Origin: an uncultured Chromatiaceae bacterium
Lineage (GTDB): Bacteria > Pseudomonadota > Gammaproteobacteria > Enterobacterales > Alteromonadaceae
Reading direction: 5' to 3'
Length of the DNA: 5,665 nt
Assembly: GCA_946481195.1 (NCBI GenBank)
Contig: CAMLNG010000263.1
Span: forward strand, 1 to 5,665
Below the pieces are notes generated by a model. That model saw nothing but the letters and a program-made list of their open reading frames with translations. It had not been told where the DNA came from and did no database searches. The position numbers were made by a program, and so were the translations under genes. This document shows, piece after piece, positions 1 through 5,665 of this stretch; within the stretch, counting starts at the first letter, position 1; each line of letters begins with the position of its first letter.

Positions 1-78
1 AAGCCCTGCAATCCTGCTAAACGGCACTGAATGTGCTCTGGCTTGATGGTTATATCGAGCTAGAGCATCAGCTGTCAT
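1..78 (-). CDS. Start of an unrecognised gene running off the left edge (partial)
   Basis: An ATG at 78-76 on the - strand opens a frame that stays open for 26 codons to the edge of the window. The protein begins MTADALARYNHQARAHS. A good ribosome binding site, AGGGTG on the - strand (plus positions 87-92), lies 8 bases upstream. The ATG overlaps the stop of the preceding - strand frame in an ATGA arrangement (75-78), typical of coupled genes in an operon. The visible part is polar and basic, with no signal peptide or membrane segment. I do not recognise the family. It is transcribed away from the + strand sugar cluster, so it probably belongs to a neighbouring operon. The start site is well supported; the gene's identity is unknown. 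Confidence 0.5.
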   Translation of the reverse strand, partial: MTADALARYNHQARAHSVPFSRIAGL

Positions 79-86
79 TTTTCTGA

Positions 87-92
87 CACCCT
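87..92 (-). promoter_or_regulatory. Ribosome binding site for the left-edge - strand gene
   Basis: The - strand reads AGGGTG here, 8 bases before the ATG at 78. It is the main evidence that the - strand frame is a real translated gene. It lies inside the end of the preceding - strand frame, as expected for two coupled genes. Confidence 0.45.
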
Positions 93-197
93 ATAGTTTT
101 TGATGGCATTGCCGATAAGCTCAGCAATCAGACAGGCTTTATTGATCAGTGCTTTGCGCTGACCTGCTTTTTCCGGCAGGATAGCCTGAGCATGATT

Positions 198-220
198 TTC
201 AGCAAAGCATTCAGCAAAGC
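198..220. repeat. Two-copy 12-bp tandem repeat
   Basis: TTCAGCAAAGC occurs at 198-208 and again at 210-220, separated by one base, giving a 12-base period. On the - strand it encodes FAE-C-FAE within the truncated frame. It lies 22 bases before the epimerase ATG. It is probably a small slippage duplication; no regulatory role is evident. Confidence 0.6.
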
Positions 221-231
221 CGTCAGGGCTC

Positions 232-236
232 AGGAG
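232..236 (+). promoter_or_regulatory. Ribosome binding site that sets the epimerase start at 243
   Basis: AGGAG lies 6 bases before ATG 243. This favours ATG 243 over the in-frame ATG at 192, which would add 17 residues ahead of the Rossmann fold. The site coincides with the likely junction between the - strand remnant and the sugar cluster. Confidence 0.7.
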
Positions 237-242
237 CACAAG

Positions 243-1220
243 ATGCAGTTAACAGGTGCAAAAATTTTGGTGATTGGTGGCGCAGGTTTTATCGGTAGCC
301 ACGTCGTAACCGAATTACTGAAAACCGATGTGGCGCAAGTGGTGGTGTATGACAACTTCGCCCGTGGTAAAAAAGCTTACCTGACCGACCAACTGAAAGA
401 CCCGCGTTGCAGTTTATATCCCCACGGCGGTGACATTCGCGATATTGATATCCTCGACCACGCCATGCACGGCATGGATGCAGTGGTTCATCTGGCCGCC
501 ATGTGGCTGCTGCACTGTAAAGATTTTCCCCGCACCGCTTTTGACGTCAATATTCAGGGCACTTTTAATGTGCTCGAAGCTTGTGTTAAACACAACATCA
601 AACGGCTGGTATATTCCTCTTCGGCATCTGTTTATGGCGATGCGGTGGAAGTGCCGATGACCGAACAACACCCATTTAATAACCGCAATTTCTACGGTGC
701 CAGTAAAATTGCCGGCGAAGCCATGTGTCGTGCTATGCACGACCGTTATGGCCTGAGTTATGTTGGCCTGCGTTATATGAATGTCTATGGCCCGCATCAG
801 GACCAGACTGCCGCTTACACCGGTGTCGTGCCTATTATGCTCAATAAAATCGACGCCAACGAAGCGCCGGTGATTAACGGTGATGGCAGCCAGGCTTATG
901 ACTTTATTTCAGTGCGCGATGTGGCGCGCTGCAACGTACTGGCGCTGCAGGCTGAAGCGACCGATGAGTTTTATAACGTTGGTACCGGCGTGCAGACCAG
1001 CATCAAACAACTTTGTGATTTGATCCTCGATTTAAAAGGCTCTCAGCTCGAAGTGACCTACAAGCCTTATGCGCCGGAAGATGCACGCCGTCTGGTGCAA
1101 AACCGCATCGGTTGCCCGGAAAAAGCCAAACGCGATTTAGGTTTTGTTTATCAGGACAAATTGCGTGACGGTTTGCTCGACCTTATCGCCTGGCGTGACA
1201 GCCACCAGGGAGAATTCTGA
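243..1220 (+). CDS. NAD-dependent nucleotide-sugar epimerase/dehydratase (extended SDR family)
   Basis: A 325-residue extended short-chain dehydrogenase/reductase expected to act in the cytoplasm on a nucleotide-activated sugar. It has an N-terminal NAD-binding Rossmann fold with GGAGFIGS (glycines 12, 15 and 18), an acidic residue after beta-2 (D37 in YDNFARG), D64 in GDIRD, and HLAA at 83-86. The active site shows SSSASVYG at 125-132 with the Y151-x3-K155 pair (YGASK), then RYMNVYGP at 177-184, typical of GalE-like epimerases and 4,6-dehydratases. The length is normal for the family. ATG 243 is chosen over ATG 192 because it has a good ribosome binding site and places the Rossmann strand at the N-terminus, as in relatives. 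The stop overlaps the next start (TGATG). The exact reaction (C4 epimerisation, dehydration or other) cannot be read from the motifs. WbmF-like enzymes of the Bordetella O-antigen locus are possible relatives, by memory only. Confidence 0.93.
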   Translation: MQLTGAKILVIGGAGFIGSHVVTELLKTDVAQVVVYDNFARGKKAYLTDQLKDPRCSLYPHGGDIRDIDILDHAMHGMDAVVHLAAMWLLHCKDFPRTAFDVNIQGTFNVLEACVKHNIKRLVYSSSASVYGDAVEVPMTEQHPFNNRNFYGASKIAGEAMCRAMHDRYGLSYVGLRYMNVYGPHQDQTAAYTGVVPIMLNKIDANEAPVINGDGSQAYDFISVRDVARCNVLALQAEATDEFYNVGTGVQTSIKQLCDLILDLKGSQLEVTYKPYAPEDARRLVQNRIGCPEKAKRDLGFVYQDKLRDGLLDLIAWRDSHQGEF

Positions 1221-2368
1221 TGGAAAAACGCAACATTCAAATCTCGTTACCATCCACTGGCGACGAAGAATGGCAAGTCACCCGCGAGCCGTTGCAAACC
1301 GGCTGGCTGACGCAGGGGCCAAAAGTCGCGGCCTTTGAAAAAGCTTTTGCCGCCCGCCATCAGGTCAACCACGCGCTTGCGACGACCAGCTGCACCACCG
1401 CCTTGCATTTGGCGCTGGTGGCTTTGGGCATTGGCCCGGGTGATGAAGTGATTGTTCCGGCCTTTACCTGGGTGGCGACCGCCAATGTGGTTTTGTACTG
1501 CGGCGCGACACCGGTGCTGGCCGATGTAGACCCACGTACTAATAATATTTGCCCGCAAGATTTAGCCCGTCGCATCACTGCGAACACCAAAGCGGTGATA
1601 GTGGTGCATCTGTTTGGTCTGTGCGCCGACATGGATGCAATTCGCGCTGCAGTGCCCGCGGGAATGCCAATTATTGAAGACGCCGCCTGCGCCACAGGTG
1701 CCAGTTATAAAGGCGTGTTTGCCGGCGCGCTGGGTACTGCCGCGGCGTTTTCGTTCCACCCGCGTAAATCTATTACCACAGGTGAAGGCGGTATGCTGAC
1801 CAGCAATGACACCGCCTTGATGCAAACTGCAGAAATGTATCGCAACCACGGTGCTTCGGTGTCCGAAGAGCAGCGGCATTTGGGCCCACGGCCTTATTTG
1901 TTGCCTGATTTTAACTTGCTGGGCTTTAACTACCGGATGACGGATCTACAGGGAGCCGTCGGTTTGGTGCAACTGGGCAAACTCGACAAATTCCTTGCCG
2001 AACGCCAGCAAGCGGCTGAGTTTTATCGGGAGGCCTTAGCTGATTTACCTTGGTTGCAGTTGCCGGTATTTCCGGAAAACGGCCAGCATGCCTGGCAGGC
2101 TTTTGTCCTGATGATTGATGAAAGCAAAGCGCCTGCACCGCGCAACCGGCTGATGGAGCAATTACAAGCCATGGGCATTGCGACACGGCCAGGCACACAT
2201 GCGGTACATATGTTGGGGTATTACGTGGAGCGTTATGGCTTTAAACCAACCGATTATCCGGGGGCGATGCAGTGTAACAATCAGACGATGGCGATCCCGT
2301 TGCATAACCGGATGAGGCAGGAAGATTATCAGTATGTCGCAGCCGCGCTGCATCAGTTAGGTGCCTGA
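1220..2368 (+). CDS. DegT/DnrJ/EryC1/StrS family PLP-dependent sugar aminotransferase
   Basis: A 382-residue, full-length fold-type I aminotransferase of the sugar aminotransferase group. These enzymes move an amino group, usually from glutamate, onto a keto-sugar nucleotide. Visible family landmarks are GWLTQGPKVAAFE at 28-40, the cofactor-contacting TTSCTTALHLAL at 55-66, VIVPAFTWVATAN at 78-89, E153-D154-A155 for the pyridine nitrogen, the Schiff-base lysine K183 in SFHPRKSITTGEGG, FNYRMTD at 236-242, and IPLHNRM near the C-terminus. All residues needed for catalysis appear present. It starts on ATG 1220, sharing one base with the epimerase stop, with AGGGAG at 1207-1212 seven bases upstream. 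It is probably coupled to the epimerase, which may supply or modify its keto-sugar substrate. Which carbon is aminated cannot be told from sequence alone. Confidence 0.93.
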   Translation: MEKRNIQISLPSTGDEEWQVTREPLQTGWLTQGPKVAAFEKAFAARHQVNHALATTSCTTALHLALVALGIGPGDEVIVPAFTWVATANVVLYCGATPVLADVDPRTNNICPQDLARRITANTKAVIVVHLFGLCADMDAIRAAVPAGMPIIEDAACATGASYKGVFAGALGTAAAFSFHPRKSITTGEGGMLTSNDTALMQTAEMYRNHGASVSEEQRHLGPRPYLLPDFNLLGFNYRMTDLQGAVGLVQLGKLDKFLAERQQAAEFYREALADLPWLQLPVFPENGQHAWQAFVLMIDESKAPAPRNRLMEQLQAMGIATRPGTHAVHMLGYYVERYGFKPTDYPGAMQCNNQTMAIPLHNRMRQEDYQYVAAALHQLGA

Positions 2369-2370
2369 TT

Positions 2371-4266
2371 ATGTGCGGCGTCACCGGCGTGATTTCATTG
2401 CGGGGCGAAGCAGTCTCGCCCGTGTTGCTAAAACGCATGACCGATGCCATTGCTCATCGTGGGCCGGACGGTGAAGGCCAGTGGATTGAAGGGCCGGTAG
2501 GCCTTGGACATCGTCGCTTAGCTATTATCGATCTATCACCGGCTGGTCATCAGCCGATGTTGGCGTCGAATTATCGTTATGTGCTGAGTTACAACGGCGA
2601 GATCTACAATTTCCGCGAACTGCGCACTGAACTGGAAGCGCTGGGCTATTGGTTTCGCTCGCAAACTGATACCGAAGTAGTCCTCAATGCCTTTGCTGCC
2701 TGGGGCACCGATGCACTCTTGCGCTTTAATGGCATGTTTGCTTTTGCGCTGTGGGACCGGCAGGAACAGCGCTTGCTGCTGGCGCGCGACCGCTATGGGA
2801 TTAAACCGCTGTATTACAGCCTGACTTCAGACCATTTGTTGTTTGGTTCAGAGCAAAAAGCGATGCTGGCGCACCCGGGAGCGCCGCGCAGCATCGATAA
2901 AGCAGCGCTGTTGGAATACTTCACCTTTCAGAATATTTTTACTGACCGCACTTTGGTGGAAAACATCCGCTTGCTGCCGGCCGGGCATTACGGCTGGTTT
3001 GATTTACGCCTGCCACAAGCCGGGCTCCAGCTCACGCAATACTGGGATTTTAATTTCCGCGAACCGACGGAAAAAGCGTCCATTGAAGAGTACCGCGAAG
3101 AGTTAGACCGGCTGTTTGTTCAGGCAGTGAATCGCCAATTGGTCAGTGACGTTGAACTCGGTTGTTATCTCAGCGGTGGCATTGACAGCGGCTCTATCAC
3201 TGCAGTCGCTGCGCGCTCGCATCCATATATTAAAACCTTTACCTGTGGCTTTGACCTGCATTCTGCTTCAGGCCTCGAGCTGGCGTTTGACGAGCGTGCC
3301 AAAGCCGAACATATGTCCTATCACTTTAAAACTGAACATTATGAGATGGTGCTCAAAGCCGGTGATATGGAACGTTGTTTGCCAAAGCTCGCTTATCACC
3401 TGGAAGAGCCGAGGGTTGGGCAAAGTTACCCAAATTATTATGCGGCAAAACTCGCCAGCAAATTTGTCAAAGTAGTGCTAAGCGGCGCCGGCGGCGATGA
3501 ACTCTTCGGCGGTTATCCGTGGCGATATTACCGGGCCGTCAATAATGACAATTTCGAAAGCTATATCGACAAGTATTATCAATTCTGGCAGCGGCTTGTT
3601 TCAAATTCTGAATTAAAACAGCTATTTGCGCCGATTTGGCCTGACGTATCCCATGTCTGGACCCGCGATATTTTCCGCGATGTATTCCAGCAAAAAGCCA
3701 GTGAACTGACCACGCCGGAAGATTACATTAACCACTCGCTGTATTTTGAAGCCAAAACCTTTTTACACGGCTTATTGGTGGTCGAAGACAAACTCAGCAT
3801 GGCGCATAGCCTGGAAAGCCGGGTGCCATTCTTGGACAACGACCTGGTCGATTTCGCCATGCGCTGCCCGGTGGCATTAAAGCTGAACAATTTAAAAGAA
3901 GTGGTGCGGCTCAATGAAAACGAACCCGGCAATAAAACCAGCGCTTATTTCCAGAAAACCAAAGATGGTAAACAAATTCTGCGCGATGTGATGGGCCGTT
4001 ACATTCCGGAAGACATCTCCAAAGCTGAAAAACAGGGCTTTTCAGCGCCTGATGCTAGCTGGTTTAAAGGCGATAGTATCCAATTTGTGACTGAGGCTTT
4101 ATTCAAACCCAATCAGTCAGTGTTTCAGTTTCTGAATTTTGATAGTGTGAAACAACTAGCCGAGGAGCATGCCAGCGGGCAGCAGAACCGCCGTTTATTG
4201 ATTTGGTCACTTCTGAGTTGTCGGCAATATATTAATGACTTTTTAGGTAGATGTAATGAAAATTGA
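2371..4266 (+). CDS. asnB: Glutamine-dependent amidotransferase of the asparagine synthetase B type, probably acting on a sugar acid
   Basis: A 631-residue two-domain enzyme. Residues 2 to about 200 form a class II glutaminase: MCGVTG puts the nucleophile Cys2 directly after the start Met, which fixes the start. Glutamine-site residues R49 ([10 protein letters not shown]), N75-G76 (YNGEIYN) and D100 (QTDTEV) are in place. Residues from about 240 to 620 form the ATP-dependent synthetase domain, with the pyrophosphate loop SGGIDS at 268-273, [12 protein letters not shown] at 371-382, [18 protein letters not shown] at 472-489 and KQGFSAP at 554-560. Both half-reactions therefore look functional. 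Enzymes of this length are common in O-antigen and capsule loci, where they are thought to convert uronic acids to uronamides. Given the sugar-gene neighbours I infer that role, but free aspartate cannot be excluded. It starts 2 bases after the aminotransferase stop, with TAGGTG at 2358-2363. Its last 60 bases are already AT-rich like the downstream genes. Confidence 0.92.
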   Translation: MCGVTGVISLRGEAVSPVLLKRMTDAIAHRGPDGEGQWIEGPVGLGHRRLAIIDLSPAGHQPMLASNYRYVLSYNGEIYNFRELRTELEALGYWFRSQTDTEVVLNAFAAWGTDALLRFNGMFAFALWDRQEQRLLLARDRYGIKPLYYSLTSDHLLFGSEQKAMLAHPGAPRSIDKAALLEYFTFQNIFTDRTLVENIRLLPAGHYGWFDLRLPQAGLQLTQYWDFNFREPTEKASIEEYREELDRLFVQAVNRQLVSDVELGCYLSGGIDSGSITAVAARSHPYIKTFTCGFDLHSASGLELAFDERAKAEHMSYHFKTEHYEMVLKAGDMERCLPKLAYHLEEPRVGQSYPNYYAAKLASKFVKVVLSGAGGDELFGGYPWRYYRAVNNDNFESYIDKYYQFWQRLVSNSELKQLFAPIWPDVSHVWTRDIFRDVFQQKASELTTPEDYINHSLYFEAKTFLHGLLVVEDKLSMAHSLESRVPFLDNDLVDFAMRCPVALKLNNLKEVVRLNENEPGNKTSAYFQKTKDGKQILRDVMGRYIPEDISKAEKQGFSAPDASWFKGDSIQFVTEALFKPNQSVFQFLNFDSVKQLAEEHASGQQNRRLLIWSLLSCRQYINDFLGRCNEN

Positions 4267-4768
4267 AAGATTGTATTCATTATTGCTGGGCCTGCTATAT
4301 TTTTTACGTGATGATAAAAATAAAAAATATAACAGGGTCCTACCTTTCGGTGATTATTTCAGCGACCGTTGGGAAAAAGCCAAATACTTAGGTTTCGGTA
4401 AAGGTACAACTATTTATGATAGCGCAATCGTCATTGGTCAAGTGACTGTAGGGGAAAACTGTTGGATTGGACCGAGTGTGATGTTAGATGGTAGCGGTGG
4501 ATTAACTATCGGTGATAACTGTTCAATTTCTATGAATGTCCAGATTTATAGTCATGACAGTGTCGATTGGGCGGTTAGTGGGGGGGAGAAGCCTTACCAA
4601 TATGCATCAACCAGTATAGGGAGTTGCTGTTATATAGGACCGAACACCGTTATAGTAAAAGGGATTGTCATTGGCGATAAAGTTACGATTGGTGCGAATA
4701 GTTTTGTTAATGTCAATATCCCATCTGGTTCAATAGCATTTGGTAATCCTGTAAGAATTGTTTCATGA
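4256..4768 (+). CDS. Hexapeptide-repeat (left-handed beta-helix) acyltransferase
   Basis: A 170-residue protein of the bacterial hexapeptide transferase superfamily, which moves acyl groups, usually acetyl from acetyl-CoA, onto sugars. After a hydrophobic N-terminal helix (residues 6-17) and an [13 protein letters not shown] linker (39-50), repeated [LIV]G-x4 turns appear from about 54 to 95 and again from 119 to 150 ([17 protein letters not shown], then [16 protein letters not shown] and [13 protein letters not shown]). A loop at 98-118 carries YSHDSVDW, in which H100 is the likely catalytic base, as in maltose/galactoside acetyltransferase relatives. The end [13 protein letters not shown] is typical. 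The start overlaps the amidotransferase gene by 11 bases, with AGG at 4245-4247 eight bases upstream, so translation is probably coupled. The GC content is much lower than in the three upstream genes. N-acetylation of the amino group made by the upstream aminotransferase is a reasonable inference; O-acylation is the alternative. Confidence 0.88.
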   Translation: MKIERLYSLLLGLLYFLRDDKNKKYNRVLPFGDYFSDRWEKAKYLGFGKGTTIYDSAIVIGQVTVGENCWIGPSVMLDGSGGLTIGDNCSISMNVQIYSHDSVDWAVSGGEKPYQYASTSIGSCCYIGPNTVIVKGIVIGDKVTIGANSFVNVNIPSGSIAFGNPVRIVS

Positions 4769-4815
4769 ATAAAACCAGTCGTTCGATTACGCAAGTATTT
4801 GGCGATCAGTATTAA
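4765..4815 (+). other. 16-codon mini-frame overlapping the acyltransferase stop; possible gene scar
   Basis: The acyltransferase ends in ATGA, creating an ATG at 4765 that reads [16 protein letters not shown] and stops at TAA 4813-4815. The same frame then continues open as IYIVNSLGEVQ to a TGA at 4849-4851, which itself overlaps the deacetylase ATG at 4848 in another ATGA. Both ends of the 79-base gap therefore look like coupled-gene junctions in one frame, interrupted by a single stop. This could be the residue of a deleted gene, a short coupling peptide, or chance. It has no ribosome binding site of its own beyond coupling. Nothing else was found in the gap: no terminator hairpin and no convincing promoter. 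Confidence 0.25.
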
Positions 4816-4847
4816 ATTTACATTGTGAATTCCTTGGGTGAAGTTCA

Positions 4848-5567
4848 ATGAGTAATTTTGGCTTGATTAGTGAAATTTCCACAGAAGTGAAAGATAGCTG
4901 GTCTAACCGTACTTTTATCACCATTGATATTGATTGGGCTTGTGATGGTGTCCTTGCTGATTGTATTGAGCTGTTGTCGAAGTCGAATATTAAAGCAACT
5001 TGGTTTGTAACCCATGAAACAGAATTGATAGCTGAAATAGAAAAAAACAAAAATTTTGAAATCGGCATACATCCTAATTTCAATCCTCTTCTTCATGGAG
5101 ACTTCCGGAATGGCAAAAATATTCAGGAAGTCATAGAAAGAATGATGCAAATAGCCCCAAATTCAAGATCTGTTCGCAGTCATTCAATGACGCAAAGTTC
5201 AGGAATTCTTGCCGCGTTCAAAAGTTTTGGACTTGAATATGATTGTAATCATTTTATTCCATTTGAGAGTGGAATTGAGCTAAGGCCCTGGCGTCATTGG
5301 ACTGGAATGCAGAAAATTCCATATGGTTGGGAGGATGATGTTTCATTAATGGAGCATTCAACATTACAAGCAAAAGACACATTAAGCGTGAGCGGAATTA
5401 AAGTGTTAGATTTTCATCCAATTCATCTATACCTTAATACCGATCATTTGTCATTATATGAAAGCGCTAGGTCTGTACTCAACGATTGCTCAGAGCTGTC
5501 AAAAATCAAAAATACTAATTTTGGCGTTAGAAAACAGTTCGATGCCTTTATATCAGCTTGTGTATAA
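4848..5567 (+). CDS. Divergent CE4/NodB-type polysaccharide deacetylase (WbmS-like)
   Basis: A 239-residue protein with the order of motifs of carbohydrate esterase family 4, which uses a metal to remove N-acetyl groups from sugars. Motif 1 is TIDID (D27 and D29) in place of the usual TFDDG. Next comes ATWFVTHETEL at 50-60, the conserved 'KATWF' strand. Motif 2 is EIGIHPNFNP with H75, where the usual second His at +4 is N79; another His follows at 83. Motif 3 is VRSHS (R110, H112), and the C-terminal motif is DFHPIHLYLN with H190 and H193. There is no signal peptide, so it is probably cytoplasmic and may act on a nucleotide sugar or lipid-linked intermediate rather than on a finished polymer. 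From memory this pattern fits a family named after Bordetella WbmS. The start has GGTGA at 4837-4841, 6 bases upstream. The gene is AT-rich. Loss of activity is possible but not indicated. Confidence 0.8.
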   Translation: MSNFGLISEISTEVKDSWSNRTFITIDIDWACDGVLADCIELLSKSNIKATWFVTHETELIAEIEKNKNFEIGIHPNFNPLLHGDFRNGKNIQEVIERMMQIAPNSRSVRSHSMTQSSGILAAFKSFGLEYDCNHFIPFESGIELRPWRHWTGMQKIPYGWEDDVSLMEHSTLQAKDTLSVSGIKVLDFHPIHLYLNTDHLSLYESARSVLNDCSELSKIKNTNFGVRKQFDAFISACV

Positions 5568-5578
5568 ACGACTACTTT

Positions 5579-5586
5579 AAGGTGAT
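5579..5586 (+). promoter_or_regulatory. Strong ribosome binding site supporting the TTG start at 5590
   Basis: AAGGTGAT precedes TTG 5590. Part of it, AGGTGAT, matches the 16S tail complement (AAGGAGGTGATC). The nearby ATG 5585 and GTG 5582 run straight into TGA at 5591-5593 (ATG-ATT-TGA), so they cannot start the gene. This makes TTG the only sensible start. Confidence 0.6.
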
Positions 5587-5589
5587 GAT

Positions 5590-5665
5590 TTGAAAGTTGG
5601 TATTATTGGTCGTACTGATTTACTCCTGCGAGCAGCTAAGAACTTGGCTTCGAATGGGCATGAAA
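5590..5665 (+). CDS. Start of a probable formyltransferase-like gene (partial, TTG start)
   Basis: From TTG 5590 the frame stays open for 25 codons to the right edge, beginning MKVGIIGRTDLLLRAAKNL (TTG read as Met). A beta-strand followed by GRT and a helix at the extreme N-terminus resembles the start of the N10-formyltetrahydrofolate-dependent formyltransferase fold used on amino sugars and on Met-tRNA. The same pattern could open another Rossmann-like enzyme, so the family call is tentative. It follows the deacetylase stop by 22 bases and shares its AT-rich composition. If it is a formyltransferase, it would place N-formyl on a sugar amine. The rest of the gene, including the expected catalytic Asn-His-Asp residues, lies outside the window. 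Confidence 0.5.
   Translation, partial: MKVGIIGRTDLLLRAAKNLASNGHE

Larger units (their letters stand above)
75..239 (-). pseudogene. Probable 3' remnant of a truncated - strand gene (54 codons from GTG)
   Basis: A - strand frame runs without a stop from just after a TAA (plus 249-251, inside the epimerase start region) to a TGA at 77-75. The only plausible start is GTG at 239-237 (giving VLLSPDGFAECF...), and no ribosome binding site precedes it. The C-terminal half, about residues 21-50, looks like an ordinary soluble basic helix (LPEKAGQRKALINKACLIAE). Its stop overlaps the ATG of the next - strand gene in an ATGA junction, the usual mark of a genuine gene end. A plausible 3' end without a plausible 5' end suggests that the upstream part was removed when the sugar cluster joined at about 231-251. 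Alternatives are a short intact gene starting at GTG, or chance: the + strand frame in the same codon register is also open from 94. Family not recognised. Confidence 0.4.

Noticed and set aside
163..180. Small hairpin CCTGC / GCAGG with an 8-base loop, as a possible terminator
   Set aside because: A 5-base stem with no T-run after it on either strand is too weak, and it lies inside the - strand frame.
142..182. Possible promoter upstream of the epimerase (TTGATC or TTGCGC as -35)
   Set aside because: With 17-base spacing the -10 boxes would be TGCTTT or CAGGAT, which match the consensus poorly. No promoter can be supported, and the operon promoter may lie elsewhere.
192..242. In-frame N-terminal extension of the epimerase from ATG 192 (17 residues)
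   Set aside because: ATG 243 has AGGAG at 6 bases and starts directly before the Rossmann strand. The extension overlaps the tandem repeat and the - strand remnant and resembles no normal part of the family.
414..797. 127-codon - strand open frame inside the epimerase
   Set aside because: It lies wholly opposite a gene with clear SDR motifs, shows no family motifs and looks like a shadow frame. The other - strand and out-of-frame ORFs within the five genes were set aside for the same reason.
4787..4815. Possible internal promoter TTACGC-17-TATTAA before the deacetylase
   Set aside because: The -35 matches at only two positions and the sequence is AT-rich, so a TATTAA is expected by chance.
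4845..5150. Two overlapping - strand frames opposite the deacetylase (4787-5083 and 4845-5150)
   Set aside because: They are antisense to conserved CE4 motifs and have no recognisable domains or ribosome binding sites.

Overview
The window looks like part of a surface-polysaccharide or flagellar-glycan sugar-biosynthesis locus from a Gram-negative bacterium. A gammaproteobacterium is my best guess from codon style and the mixed base composition, but nothing in the sequence fixes the genus. Five complete genes and the start of a sixth lie on the + strand, packed as one likely transcription unit. Two short reading frames on the - strand fill the left edge.

Layout. Positions 1-239 hold two overlapping - strand frames: the start of an unrecognised gene that runs off the left edge, preceded by what looks like the 3' remnant of another gene. 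From 243 rightwards come a short-chain (SDR) NAD-dependent nucleotide-sugar epimerase/dehydratase (243-1220), a DegT/DnrJ/EryC1/StrS PLP aminotransferase (1220-2368), a class II glutamine amidotransferase of the asparagine synthetase B type (2371-4266), a left-handed beta-helix (hexapeptide) acyltransferase (4256-4768), a divergent CE4-type polysaccharide deacetylase (4848-5567), and the first 25 codons of a probable formyltransferase-like gene starting at TTG 5590. Genes 1-4 overlap or are at most 2 bases apart, which indicates translational coupling.

How the genes may work together (inference). The SDR enzyme would oxidise, dehydrate or epimerise a nucleotide sugar, and the aminotransferase would put an amino group on the keto-sugar. 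The AsnB-like enzyme would turn a carboxylate, for example of a uronic acid, into an amide. The hexapeptide transferase, the deacetylase and the putative formyltransferase would adjust N-acyl groups. The set recalls the Bordetella wbm O-antigen locus, which has WbmF/WbmI/WbmS-like proteins and makes amidated, N-formylated amino-uronic acids. That comparison is from memory and was not searched.

Base composition changes sharply near position 4200. The first three genes are GC-rich (hand-counted 60-base samples of 55-67% GC), while the last three are AT-rich (28-40%). The 79-base gap at 4769-4847 carries an interrupted mini-frame that may be the scar of a lost gene. No transposase, tRNA, CRISPR array, convincing terminator or convincing promoter is visible.
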